A stretch of 64,000 nucleotides of DNA from Gordius sp. MW1 (lineage: Eukaryota; Nematomorpha; Gordioida; Gordea; Gordiidae), in assembly GCA_964036665.1 (NCBI GenBank), contig OZ038528.1, forward strand, positions 8,748,501-8,812,500, given 5' to 3'. Below the pieces are notes generated by a model. The model made no database searches and was not told the origin of the DNA. It saw only the letters and a program-made list of their open reading frames with translations. This document shows, piece after piece, positions 1 through 12,430 of the stretch. A program made the translations under genes and the position numbers. Position 1 is the first letter of the stretch; each line of letters opens with the position of its first letter.

Positions 1-260
1 TGGCTTACTTTTATATATTTTTTCATGCTCTTTCACATAGAATCGAAAAAAATAAATATTTTTACCTCAAAGATTTTCACATATTTTTCTTTGAACCGTA
101 TTTATCCGATGAAAGTTGTCGTTTTCAGACGTGGTTTCGATGATAAAAAGTAAAAATTTATCAGAATCTGAAAACTATTACTTTGAAATCTCGCATAGAG
201 CCATTTTCAAAAATTAAGCACTCACGTTGCGATACAACAAACTAATCGCAACAATAAAAC
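1..260 (+). repeat. Partial satellite monomer at left edge
   Basis: The window opens in the middle of a monomer, at the TGGCTTACTT segment, so the array extends beyond the left edge. Near 190 this copy lacks about 4 bp of the usual ATCATGATCGCA segment, leaving ATCTCGCA. That private deletion distinguishes it from its neighbours. Confidence 0.95.
226..252. repeat. Conserved dyad in each monomer (first complete example)
   Basis: GTTGCGAT at 226-233 and ATCGCAAC at 245-252 are perfect 8 bp inverted repeats around an 11-nt spacer. The dyad recurs once per monomer through the window, mostly intact. Occasional arm variants are GTTACGAT (near 54.83 and 59.84 kb), GTTGTGAT (near 40.3, 46.2, 48.6, 51.0 and 52.4 kb), ATCGTAAC and ATCGAAAC. 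It could be a protein-binding site or a cruciform; no function is shown by the sequence. Confidence 0.85.
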
Positions 261-605
261 GTTGTCTTTTGTCAAAATGATAGTTCTCGCAGCTTAAAAC
301 CTCTTTTCGGAAGTCAATCGAGGATAATAGGATTCTCAAATTGGCTTACTTTTATATATTTTTTCATGCTATTTCACATAGAATCGAAAAAAATAAATAT
401 TTTTATCTCAAAGATTTTCACATATTTTTCTTTGAACCGTATTCATCCGATGAAAGTTGTCGTTTTCAGACGTGGTTTCTATGATCCCAAGTAAAAATTT
501 ATCAGAACCTGAAAACTATTACTTTGAAATCATGATCGCATAGAGCCATTTTCAAAAATTAAGCACTCACGTTGCGATACAACAAACTAATCGCAACAAT
601 AAAAC
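261..605 (+). repeat. Exemplar type A monomer (345 bp)
   Basis: This copy represents subfamily A. It has ATGATAGTTCTCGCAGC after the start, a short TTTATATATTTTTTC segment, CTCAAAGATTTTCAC, TTTGAACCGTATTCATCC, TATGATCCCAAG, and CATAGAGCCATTTTC near the end. Similar copies start at 957 and 1653 and recur near 26.5, 27.2, 28.9, 37.6 and 43.5 kb. The start was chosen at GTTGTC only as a convenient anchor; a satellite has no true beginning. Confidence 0.9.
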
Positions 606-956
606 GTTGTCTTTTGTCAAAATGAATAGTTCTGGCAGCTTAAAACCTCTTTTCGGAAGTAAATCGAGGATAATAAGATTCTCAAATTGGCTTACTTATA
701 TATATATTATTTTTTCATGCTCTTTCACATAGAATCGAAAAAAATAAACATTTTTACCTCAAAATTTTTCACATATTTTTCTTTCAACCGTATGCATCCG
801 ATGAAAGTTGTCGTTTTCAGACGTGGTTTCGATGATAAAAAGTAAAAATTTATCAGAATCAGAAAACTATTACTTTAAAATCATGATCGCATAGTGCATT
901 TTTGAAAAATTAAGCACTCACGTTGCGATACAACAAACTAATCGCAACAATAAAAC
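606..956 (+). repeat. Exemplar type B monomer (351 bp)
   Basis: This copy represents subfamily B. It has ATGAATAGTTCTGGCAGC (one base longer than A), GGAAGTAAATCGAGG, the longer TATATATATATTATTTTTTC stretch, AATAAACATTTTTACC, TTTCAACCGTATGCATCC, GATGATAAAAAG, and CATAGTGCATTTTTG. The extra bases in the TA-rich stretch account for most of its length excess over type A. Confidence 0.9.
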
Positions 957-3099
957 GTTGTCTTTTGTCAAAATGATAGTTCTCGCAGCTTAAAACCTCT
1001 TTTCGGAAGTCAATCGAGGATAATAGGATTCTCAAATTGGCTTACTTTTATATATTTTTTCATGCTATTTCACATAGAATCGAAAAAAATAAATATTTTT
1101 ACCTCAAAGATTTTCACATATTTTTCTTTGAACCGTATTCATCCGATGAAAGTTGTCGTTTTCAGACGTGGTTTCTATGATCCCAAGTAAAAATTTATCA
1201 GAATCTGAAAACTATTACTTTGAAATCATGATCGCATAGAGCCATTTTCAAAAATTAAGCACTCACGTTGCGATACAACAAACTAATCGCAACAATAAAA
1301 CGTTGTCTTTTGTCAAAATGAATAGTTCTGGCAGCTTAAAACCTCTTTTCGGAAGTAAATCGAGGATAAAAGGATTCTCAAATTGGCTTACTTATATATA
1401 TATTATTTTTTCATGCTCTTTCACATAGAATCGAAAAAAATAAACATTTTTACCTCAAAATTTTTCACATATTTTTCTTTCAACCGTATGCATCCGATGA
1501 AAGTTGTCGTTTTCAGACGTGGTTTCGATGATAAAAAGTAAAAATTTATCAGAATCAGAAAACTATTACTTTAAAATCATGATCGCATAGTGCATTTTTG
1601 AAAAATTAAGCACTCACGTTGCGATACAACAAACTAATCGCAACAATAAAACGTTGTCTTTTGTCAAAATGATAGTTCTCGCAGCTTAAAACCTCTTTTC
1701 GGAAGTCAATCGAGGATAATAAGATTCTCAAATAGGCTTACTTTTATATATTTTTTCATGCTCTTTCACATAGAATCGAAAAAAATAAATATTTTTACCT
1801 CAAATATTTTCACATATTTTTCTTTGAACCGTATTCATCCGATGAAAGTTGTCGTTTTCAGACGTGGTTTCTATGATCCCAAGTAAAAATTTATCAGAAT
1901 CTGAAAACTATTACTTTGAAATCATGATCGCATAGAGCCATTTTCAAAAATTAAGCACTCACGTTGCGATACAACAAACTAATCGCAACAATAAAACGTT
2001 GTCTTTTGTCAAAATGATAGTTCCAGCAGCTTAAAACCTCTTTTCGGAAGTCAATCGAGGATAATAGGATTCTCAAATTGGCTTACTTTTATATATTTTT
2101 TCATGCTCTTTCACATAGAATTGAAAAAAATAAATATTTTTACCTCAAATTTTTCACATATTTTTCTTTCAACCGGATGCATCCGATGAAAGTTTTCGTT
2201 TTCAGACGTGGTTTCGATGATAAAAAGTAAAAATTTATCAGAATCTGAAAACTATTACTTTGAAATCATGATCGCATAGAGCCATTTTCAAAAATTAAGC
2301 ACTCACGTTGCGATACAACAAACTAATCGCAACAATAAAACGTTGTCGTTTGTCAAAATGAATAGTTCTGGCAGCTTTAAACCTCTTTTCGGAAGTAAAT
2401 CGAGGATAATAGGATTCTCAAATTGACTTACTTTTATATATTTTTTCATGCTCTTTCACATAGAATCGAAAAAAATAAATATTTTTACCTCAAAAATTTT
2501 CACATATTTTTCTTTGAACCGTATTCATCCGATGAAAGTTGTCGTTTTCAGACTTGGTTTCTATGATCCCAAGTAAAAATTTACAGAATCTAAAAACAAT
2601 TACTTTAAAATCATGATCGCATAGAGCCATTTTCAAAAATTAAGCACTCACGTTGCGATACAACAAACTAATCGCAACAATAAAACGTTGTCTTTTGTCA
2701 AAATGAATAGTTCTGGCAGCTTTGAACCTCTTTTCGGAAGTAAATCGATTATAATAGGATTCTCAAATTGGCTTACTTTTATATATTTTTTCATGCTCTT
2801 TCACATAGAATCGAAAAAAATAAATATTTTTACCTCAAATTTTTTCACATATTTTTCTTTGAACCGTATTCATCCGATGAAAGTTGTCGTTTTCAGACGT
2901 GGTTTCTATGATCCCAAGTAAAAATTTATCAGAATCTGAAAACTATTACTTTGAAATCATGATCGCATAGAGCCATTTTCAAAAATTAAGCACTCACGTT
3001 GCGATACAACAAACTAATCGCAACAATAAAACGTTGTCTTTTGTCAAAATGATAGTTCTCGCAGATTAAAACCTCTTTTCGGAAGTAAATCGAGGATAA

Positions 3100-4110
3100 T
3101 AGGATTCTCAAATTGGCTTACTTGTATATATTTTTTCATGCTCTTTCACATAGTATCGAAAAATATAATTATTTTTACCTCAAAATTTTTCACATATTTT
3201 TGTTTCAACCGTATGCATCCGATGAAAGTTGTCGTTTTCAGACGTGGTTTCCATGATCCTAAGTAAAAATTTATCAGAATCTGAAAACTATTACTTTGAA
3301 ATCATGATCGCACAGAGCCATTTTCAAAAATTAAGCACTCACGTTGCGATACAACAAACTAATCGCAACAATAAAACGTTGTCTTTTGTCAAAATGATAG
3401 TTCTCGCAGCTTAAAACCTCTTTTCGGAAGTCAATCGAGGATAATAGGATTCTCAAATTGGCTTACTTTTATATATTTTTTCATGCTATTTCACATAGAA
3501 TCGAAAAAAATAAATATTTTTACCTCAATTTTTCACATATTTTTCTTTCAACCGTATGCATCCGATGAAAGTTGTCGTTTTCAGACGTGGTTTCTATGAT
3601 CCCAAGTAAATATTTATCAGAATCTGAAAACTATTACTTTAAAATCATGATCGCATAGAGCCATTTTCAAAAATTAAGCACTCACGTTGCGATACAACAA
3701 ACTAATCGCAACAATAAAACGTTGTCTTTTGTCAAAATGATAGTTCTCGCAGCTTAAAACTCTTTTCGGAAGTCAATCGAGGATAATAGGATTCTCAAAT
3801 TGGCTTACTTTTATATATTTTTTCATGCTCTTTCACATAGAATCGAAAAAAATAAATATTTTTACCTCAAAATTTTTCACATATTTTTCTTTCAACCGTA
3901 TGCATCCGATGAAAGTTGTCGTTTTCAGACGTGGTTTCGATGATAAAAAGTAAAAATTTATCAGAATCAGAAAACTATTACTTTAAAATCATGATCGCAT
4001 AGTGCATTTTTGAAAAATTAAGCACTCACGTTGCGATACAACAAACTAATCGCAACAATAAAACGTTGTCTTTTGTCAAAATGATAGTTCTCGCAGCTTA
4101 AAACCTCTTT
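3100..4110 (+). repeat. 3-monomer block duplicated at 9-monomer offset, copy 1
   Basis: The ordered markers ATAGTATCGAAAAATATAATT, TTTTTGTTTCAACC, CCATGATCCTAAG, GCACAGAGCC and CTCAATTTTTCAC recur 3,094 bp downstream. The match stops near 4.11/7.20 kb, where the downstream copy has AATAAGATTC and CATACTTTTC. Confidence 0.78.
3378..3720 (+). repeat. Exemplar short monomer (343 bp, CTCAATTTTTCAC variant)
   Basis: This copy has the contracted block CCTCAATTTTTCAC, a CTATTTCAC segment, and AAGTAAATATTTATC. The same haplotype recurs near 4.2, 5.25, 6.62, 10.76 and 16.63 kb, with a relative near 13.17 and 19.05 kb. It is a useful marker for following the duplications in the first 20 kb. Confidence 0.85.
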
Positions 4111-6193
4111 TCGGAAGTCAATCGAGGATAATAGGATTCTCAAATTGGCTTACTTTTATATATTTTTTCATGCTATTTCACATAGAATCGAAAAAAATAA
4201 ATATTTTTACCTCAATTTTTCACATATTTTTCTTTCAACCGTATGCATCCGATGAAAGTTGTCGTTTTCAGACGTGGTTTCTATGATCCCAAGTAAATAT
4301 TTATCAGAATCTGAAAACTATTACTTTGAAATCATGATCGCATAGAGCCATTTTCAAAAATTAAGCACTCACGTTGCGATACAACAAACTAATCGCAACA
4401 ATAAAACGTTGTCTTTTGTCAAAATGATAGTTCTCGCAGCTTAAAACTCTTTTCGGAAGTCAATCGAGGATAATAGGATTCTCAAATTGGCTTACTTTTA
4501 TATATTTTTTCATGCTCTTTCACATAGTATCGAAAAATATAATTATTTTTACCTCAAAATTTTTCACATATTTTTGTTTCAACCGTATGCATCCGATGAA
4601 AGTTGTCGTTTTCAGACGTGGTTTCGATGATAAAAAGTAAAAATTTATCAGAATCAGAAAACTATTACTTTAAAATCATGATCGCATAGTGCATTTTTGA
4701 AAAATTAAGCACTCACGTTGCGATACAACAAACTAATCGCAACAATAAAACGTTGTCTTTTGTCAAAATGATAGTTCTCGCAGCTTAAAACTCTTTTCGG
4801 AAGTCAATCGAGGATAATAGGATTCTCAAATTGGCTTACTTTTATATATTTTTTCATGCTCTTTCACATAGAATCGAAAAAAATAAATATTTTTACCTCA
4901 AAATTTTTCACATATTTTTCTTTCAACCGTATGCATCCGATGAAAGTTGTCGTTTTCAGACGTGGTTTCGATGATAAAAAGTAAAAATTTATCAGAATCA
5001 GAAAACTATTACTTTAAAATCATGATCGCATAGTGCATTTTTGAAAAATTAAGCACTCACGTTGCGATACAACAAACTAATCGCAACAATAAAACGTTGT
5101 CTTTTGTCAAAATGATAGTTCTCGCAGCTTAAAGCCTCTTTTCGGAAGTCAATCGAGGATAATAGGATTCTCAAATTGGCTTACTTTTATATATTTTTTC
5201 ATGCTATTTCACATAGAATCGAAAAAAATAAATATTTTTACCTCAATTTTTCACATATTTTTCTTTCAACCGTATGCATCCGATGAAAGTTGTCGTTTTC
5301 AGACGTGGTTTCTATGATCCCAAGTAAATATTTATCAGAATCTGAAAACTATTACTTTGAAATCATGATCGCATAGAGCCATTTTCAAAAATTAAGCACT
5401 CACGTTGCGATACAACAAACTAATCGCAACAATAAAACGTTGTCTTTTGTCAAAATGATAGTTCTCGCAGCTTAAAACTCTTTTCGGAAGTCAATCGAGG
5501 ATAATAGGATTCTCAAATTGGCTTACTTTTATATATTTTTTCATGCTCTTTCACATAGAATCGAAAAAAATAAATATTTTTACCTCAAAATTTTTCACAT
5601 ATTTTTCTTTCAACCGTATGCATCCGATGAAAGTTGTCGTTTTCAGACGTGGTTTCGATGATAAAAAGTAAAAATTTATCAGAATCAGAAAACTATTACT
5701 TTAAAATCATGATCGCATAGTGCATTTTTGAAAAATTAAGCACTCACGTTGCGATACAACAAACTAATCGCAACAATAAAACGTTGTCTTTTGTCAAAAT
5801 GATAGTTCTCGCAGCTTAAAACCTCTTTTCGGAAGTCAATCGAGGATAATAGGATTCTCAAATTGGCTTACTTTTATATATTTTTTCATGCTATTTCACA
5901 TAGAATCGAAAAAAATAAATATTTTTACCTCAAAGATTTTCACATATTTTTCTTTGAACCGTATTCATCCGATGAAAGTTGTCGTTTTCAGACGTGGTTT
6001 CTATGATCCCAAGTAAAAATTTATCAGAATCTGAAAACTATTACTTTGAAATCATGATCGCATAGAGCCATTTTCAAAAATTAAGCACTCACGTTGCGAT
6101 ACAACAAACTAATCGCAACAATAAAACGTTGTCTTTTGTCAAAATGATAGTTCTCGCAGCTTAAAACTCTTTTCGGAAGTCAATCGAGGATAA

Positions 6194-7204
6194 TAGGATT
6201 CTCAAATTGGCTTACTTTTATATATTTTTTCATGCTCTTTCACATAGTATCGAAAAATATAATTATTTTTACCTCAAAATTTTTCACATATTTTTGTTTC
6301 AACCGTATGCATCCGATGAAAGTTGTCGTTTTCAGACGTGGTTTCCATGATCCTAAGTAAAAATTTATCAGAATCTGAAAACTATTACTTTGAAATCATG
6401 ATCGCACAGAGCCATTTTCAAAAATTAAGCACTCACGTTGCGATACAACAAACTAATCGCAACAATAAAACGTTGTCTTTTGTCAAAATGATAGTTCTCG
6501 CAGCTTAAAACCTCTTTTCGGAAGTCAATCGAGGATAATAGGATTCTCAAATTGGCTTACTTTTATATATTTTTTCATGCTATTTCACATAGAATCGAAA
6601 AAAATAAATATTTTTACCTCAATTTTTCACATATTTTTCTTTCAACCGTATGCATCCGATGAAAGTTGTCGTTTTCAGACGTGGTTTCTATGATCCCAAG
6701 TAAATATTTATCAGAATCTGAAAACTATTACTTTAAAATCATGATCGCATAGAGCCATTTTCAAAAATTAAGCACTCACGTTGCGATACAACAAACTAAT
6801 CGCAACAATAAAACGTTGTCTTTTGTCAAAATGATAGTTCTCGCAGCTTAAAACTCTTTTCGGAAGTCAATCGAGGATAATAGGATTCTCAAATTGGCTT
6901 ACTTTTATATATTTTTTCATGCTCTTTCACATAGAATCGAAAAAAATAAATATTTTTACCTCAAAATTTTTCACATATTTTTCTTTCAACCGTATGCATC
7001 CGATGAAAGTTGTCGTTTTCAGACGTGGTTTCGATGATAAAAAGTAAAAATTTATCAGAATCAGAAAACTATTACTTTAAAATCATGATCGCATAGTGCA
7101 TTTTTGAAAAATTAAGCACTCACGTTGCGATACAACAAACTAATCGCAACAATAAAACGTTGTCTTTTGTCAAAATGATAGTTCTCGCAGCTTAAAACCT
7201 CTTT
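6194..7204 (+). repeat. 3-monomer block duplicated at 9-monomer offset, copy 2
   Basis: This is the partner of about 3,100-4,110. The GCACAGAGCC variant removes the usual TAG here, as in the first copy. Confidence 0.78.
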
Positions 7205-8289
7205 TCGGAAGTCAATCGAGGATAATAAGATTCTCAAATTGGCTTACTTTTATATATTTTTTCATGCTCTTTCACATAGAATCGAAAAAAATAAATATTT
7301 TTACCTCAAAATTTTTCACATACTTTTCTTTCAACCGTATGCATCCGATGAAAGTTGTCGTTTTCAGACGTGGTTTCCATGATCCCAAGTAAAAATTTAT
7401 CAGAATCTGAAAACCATTACTTTGAAACCATGATCGCATAGAGCCATTTTCAAAAATTAAGCATCACGTTGCGATACAACAAACTGATCGCAACAATAAA
7501 ACGTTGTCTTTTGTCAAAATGATAGTTCTCGCAGCTTAAAACCTCTTTTCGGAAGTCAATCGAAGATAATAGGATTCTCAAATAGGCTTACTTTTATATA
7601 TTTTTTCATGCTCTTTCACATAGAATCGAAAAAAATAAATATTTTTACCTCAAAATTTTTCACATATTTTTCTTTCAACCGTATGCATCCGATGAAAGTT
7701 GTCGTTTTCAGACGTGGTTTCCATGATCCCAAGTAAAAATTTATCAGAATCTGAAAACCATTACTTTGAAACCATGATCGCATAGAGCCATTTTCAAAAA
7801 TTAAGCATCACGTTGCGTTACAACAAACTAATCGCAACAATAAAACGTTGTCTTTTGTCAAAATGATAGTTCTCGCAGCTTAAAACCTCTTTTCGGAAGT
7901 CAATCGAGGATAATAGGATTCTCAAATTGGCTTACTTTTATATATTTTTTCATGCTCTTTCACATAGAATCAAAAAAAAAAAAATTTTTTACCTCAAAAT
8001 TTTTCACATATTTTTCATTCAACCATATGCATCCGATGAAAGTTGTCGTTTTCAGACGTGGTTTCCATGATCCCAAGTAAAAATTTATCAGAATCAGAAA
8101 ACTATTACTTTAAAATCATGATCGCATAGTGCGTTTTTGAAAAATTAAGCACTCACGTTGCGATACAACAAACTAATCGCAACAATAAAACGTTGTCTTT
8201 TGTCAAAATGATAGTTCTCGCAGCTTAAAACCTCTTTTCGGAAGTCAATCGAGGATAATAGGATTCTCAAATTGGCTTACTTTCATATA
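6250..8289 (+). repeat. 6-monomer block duplicated at 12-monomer offset, copy 1
   Basis: This block matches about 10,391-12,430 at an offset of 4,141 bp. Markers in order are CCATGATCCTAAG, CTCAATTTTTCAC, CATACTTTTC, AACTGATCGC, GCGTTACAAC and the all-A run near 7,970. Matching ends sharply inside TTTCATATATTTT: this copy continues TTTTCATGC, while the other inserts TATTTTTT and switches to the CATGG subfamily. Confidence 0.8.
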
Positions 8290-8364
8290 TTTTTTCATGC
8301 TCTTTCACATAGAATCGAAAAAAATAAATATTTTTACCTCAAAATTTTTCACATATTTTTCTTT

Positions 8365-11345
8365 CAACCGTATTCATCCGATGAAAGTTGTCGTTTTCAG
8401 ACGTGGTTTCTATGATCCCAAGTAAAAATTTATCAGAATCTGAAAACTATTACTTTGAAATCATGATCGCATAGAGCCATTTTCAAAAATTAAGCACTCA
8501 CGTTGCGATACAACAAACTAATCGCAACAATAAAACGTTGTCTTTTGTCAAAATGAATAGTTCTGGCAGCTTAAAACCTCTTTTCGGAAGTAAATCGAGG
8601 ATAAAAGGATTCTCAAATTGGCTTACTTATATATATATTTTTTTTCATGCTCTTTCACATAGAATCGAAAAAAATAAACATTTTTACCTCAAAATTTTTC
8701 ACATATTTTTCTTTCAACCATATGCATCCGATGAAAGTTGTCGTTTTCAGACGTGGTTTCGATGATAAAAAGTAAAAATTTATCAGAATCAGAAAACTAT
8801 TACTTTAAAATCATGATCGCATAGTGCATTTTTGAAAAATTAAGCACTCACGTTGCGATACAACAAACTAATCGCAACAATAAAACGTTGTCTTTTGTCA
8901 AAATGATAGTTCTCGCAGCTTAAAACCTCTTTTCGGAAGTCAATCGAGGATAATAAGATTCTCAAATAGGCTTACTTTTATATATTTTTTCATGCTCTTT
9001 CACATAGAATCGAAAAAAATAAATATTTTTACCTCAAATATTTTCACATATTTTTCTTTGAACCGTATTCATCCGATGAAAGTTGTCGTTTTCAGACGTG
9101 GTTTCTATGATCCCAAGTAAAAATTTATCAGAATCTGAAAACTATTACTTTGAAATCATGATCGCATAGAGCCATTTTCAAAAATTAAGCACTCACGTTG
9201 CGATACAACAAACTAATCGCAACAATAAAACGTTGTCTTTTGTCAAAATGATAGTTCCAGCAGCTTAAAACCTCTTTTCGGAAGTCAATCGAGGATAATA
9301 GGATTCTCAAATTGGCTTACTTTTATATATTTTTTCATGCTCTTTCACATAGAATTGAAAAAAATAAATATTTTTACCTCAAAATTTTTCACATATTTTT
9401 CTTTCAACCGGATGCATCCGATGAAAGTTTTCGTTTTCAGACGTGGTTTCGATGATAAAAAGTAAAAATTTATCAGAATCTGAAAACTATTACTTTGAAA
9501 TCATGATCGCATAGAGCCATTTTCAAAAATTAAGCACTCACGTTGCGATACAACAAACTAATCGCAACAATAAAACGTTGTCTTTTGTCAAAATGAATAG
9601 TTCTGGCAGCTTTAAACCTCTTTTCGGAAGTAAATCGAGGATAATAGGATTCTCAAATTGACTTACTTTTATATATTTTTTCATGCTCTTTCACATAGAA
9701 TCGAAAAAAATAAATATTTGTACCTCAAAAATTTTCACATATTTTTCTTTGAACCGTATTCATCCGATGAAAGTTGTCGTTTTCAGACTTGGTTTCTATG
9801 ATCCCAAGTAAAAATTTACAGAATCTAAAAACAATTACTTTAAAATCATGATCGCATAGAGCCATTTTTAAAAATTAAGCACTCACGTTGCGATACAACA
9901 AACTAATCGCAACAATAAAACGTTGTCTTTTGTCAAAATGAATAGTTCTGGCAGCTTTGAACCTCTTTTCGGAAGTAAATCGATTATAATAGGATTCTCA
10001 AATTGGCTTACTTTTATATATTTTTTCATGCTCTTTCACATAGAATCGAAAAAAATAAATATTTTTACCTCAAATTTTTTCACATATTTTTCTTTGAACC
10101 GTATTCATCCGATGAAAGTTGTCGTTTTCAGACGTGGTTTCTATGATCCCAAGTAAAAATTTATCAGAATCTGAAAACTATTACTTTGAAATCATGATCG
10201 CATAGAGCCATTTTCAAAAATTAAGCACTCACGTTGCGATACAACAAACTAATCGCAACAATAAAACGTTGTCTTTTGTCAAAATGATAGTTCTCGCAGA
10301 TTAAAACCTCTTTTCGGAAGTAAATCGAGGATAATAGGATTCTCAAATTGGCTTACTTATATATATTTTTTCATGCTCTTTCACATAGAATCGAAAAATA
10401 TAATTATTTTTACCTCAAAATTTTTCACATATTTTTGTTTCAACCGTATGCATCCGATGAAAGTTGTCGTTTTCAGACGTGGTTTCCATGATCCTAAGTA
10501 AAAATTTATCAGAATCTGAAAACTATTACTTTGAAATCATGATCGCACAGAGCCATTTTCAAAAATTAAGCACTCACGTTGCGATACAACAAACTAATCG
10601 CAACAATAAAACGTTGTCTTTTGTCAAAATGATAGTTCTCGCAGCTTAAAACCTCTTTTCGGAAGTCAATCGAGGATAATAGGATTCTCAAATTGGCTTA
10701 CTTTTATATATTTTTTCATGCTATTTCACATAGAATCGAAAAAAATAAATATTTTTACCTCAATTTTTCACATATTTTTCTTTCAACCGTATGCATCCGA
10801 TGAAAGTTGTCGTTTTCAGACGTGGTTTCTATGATCCCAAGTAAATATTTATCAGAATCTGAAAACTATTACTTTAAAATCATGATCGCATAGAGCCATT
10901 TTCAAAAATTAAGCACTCACGTTGCGATACAACAAACTAATCGCAACAATAAAACGTTGTCTTTTGTCAAAATGATAGTTCTCGCAGCTTAAAACTCTTT
11001 TCGGAAGTCAATCGAGGATAATAGGATTCTCAAATTGGCTTACTTTTATATATTTTTTCATGCTCTTTCACATAGAATCGAAAAAAATAAATATTTTTAC
11101 CTCAAAATTTTTCACATATTTTTCTTTCAACCGTATGCATCCGATGAAAGTTGTCGTTTTCAGACGTGGTTTCGATGATAAAAAGTAAAAATTTATCAGA
11201 ATCAGAAAACTATTACTTTAAAATCATGATCGCATAGTGCATTTTTGAAAAATTAAGCACTCACGTTGCGATACAACAAACTAATCGCAACAATAAAACG
11301 TTGTCTTTTGTCAAAATGATAGTTCTCGCAGCTTAAAACCTCTTT
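8365..11345 (+). repeat. Segmental duplication, 21-monomer offset, copy 2
   Basis: This is the partner of about 1,130-4,110, with the same ordered private variants at an offset of 7,235 bp. The TTCCAGCAGC marker sits at 9,255. It lies within the first 17-monomer unit, so the same block appears a third time 5,870 bp further on. Confidence 0.8.
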
Positions 11346-12430
11346 TCGGAAGTCAATCGAGGATAATAAGATTCTCAAATTGGCTTACTTTTATATATTT
11401 TTTCATGCTCTTTCACATAGAATCGAAAAAAATAAATATTTTTACCTCAAAATTTTTCACATACTTTTCTTTCAACCGTATGCATCCGATGAAAGTTGTC
11501 GTTTTCAGACGTGGTTTCCATGATCCCAAGTAAAAATTTATCAGAATCTGAAAACCATTACTTTGAAACCATGATCGCATAGAGCCATTTTCAAAAATTA
11601 AGCATCACGTTGCGATACAACAAACTGATCGCAACAATAAAACGTTGTCTTTTGTCAAAATGATAGTTCTCGCAGCTTAAAACCTCTTTTCGGAAGTCAA
11701 TCGAAGATAATAGGATTCTCAAATAGGCTTACTTTTATATATTTTTTCATGCTCTTTCACATAGAATCGAAAAAAATAAATATTTTTACCTCAAAATTTT
11801 TCACATATTTTTCTTTCAACCGTATGCATCCGATGAAAGTTGTCGTTTTCAGACGTGGTTTCCATGATCCCAAGTAAAAATTTATCAGAATCTGAAAACC
11901 ATTACTTTGAAACCATGATCGCATAGAGCCATTTTCAAAAATTAAGCATCACGTTGCGTTACAACAAACTAATCGCAACAATAAAACGTTGTCTTTTGTC
12001 AAAATGATAGTTCTCGCAGCTTAAAACCTCTTTTCGGAAGTCAATCGAGGATAATAGGATTCTCAAATTGGCTTACTTTTATATATTTTTTCATGCTCTT
12101 TCACATAGAATCAAAAAAAAAAAAATTTTTACCTCAAAATTTTTCACATATTTTTCTTTCAACCGTATGCATCCGATGAAAGTTGTCGTTTTCAGACGTG
12201 GTTTCCATGATCCCAAGTAAAAATTTATCAGAATCAGAAAACTATTACTTTAAAATCATGATCGCATAGTGCGTTTTTGAAAAATTAAGCACTCACGTTG
12301 CGATACAACAAACTAATCGCAACAATAAAACGTTGTCTTTTGTCAAAATGATAGTTCTCGCAGCTTAAAACCTCTTTTCGGAAGTCAATCGAGGATAATA
12401 GGATTCTCAAATTGGCTTACTTTCATATAT
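10391..12430 (+). repeat. 6-monomer block duplicated at 12-monomer offset, copy 2
   Basis: This is the partner of about 6,250-8,289. Its right break, at about 12,430, lies in a T-rich stretch and leads directly into a wide-type monomer. That looks like an exchange junction between two subfamilies. Confidence 0.8.

Larger units (their letters stand above)
261..1652 (+). repeat. A-B dimer, two tandem copies (about 696 bp each)
   Basis: Monomers starting at 261, 606, 957 and 1302 alternate A, B, A, B, giving a two-monomer unit. The same A-B alternation reappears near 26.5-27.9, 28.9-29.6, 31.3-32.0, 37.6-38.2 and 43.5-44.2 kb. The dimer may therefore be an older building block of the larger units. 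That age order is inference. Confidence 0.8.
1130..4110 (+). repeat. Segmental duplication, 21-monomer offset, copy 1
   Basis: This block matches the one 7,235 bp downstream (about 8,365-11,345). Shared private variants include GGATAAAAGG, TTCCAGCAGC near 2,021, the CCGGATGC and GTTTTCGTTTTC pair, TCGATTATAATAGG near 2,745, and CCTAAGTAAAA near 3,257. The left break is near 1.1 kb, where the AAAGATTTTCAC and AAAATTTTTCAC variants part. Confidence 0.8.

Noticed and set aside
261..605. CENP-B box in the monomer, suggested by CTTTTCGGAAGTCAATCGAGG
   Set aside because: TTCG is present, but the required A and the CGGG core do not fall at the right positions of the known 17 bp consensus. The other segments I scanned by eye did not fit either.
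261..605. Monomer as an ancient duplication of about 172 bp
   Set aside because: GTTCTCGC near 283 and GTTGTCGT near 456, and CTTACTT versus ATTACTT, are about 172 bp apart. However, base-by-base identity of the halves is close to the level expected for AT-rich DNA, and offsets elsewhere drift to 133-166 bp.
226..605. CRISPR array, because of short palindromic repeats at regular spacing
   Set aside because: The whole 345 bp period is conserved, not just a short repeat with unique spacers. There are no cas genes, and the sequence is eukaryotic in character.
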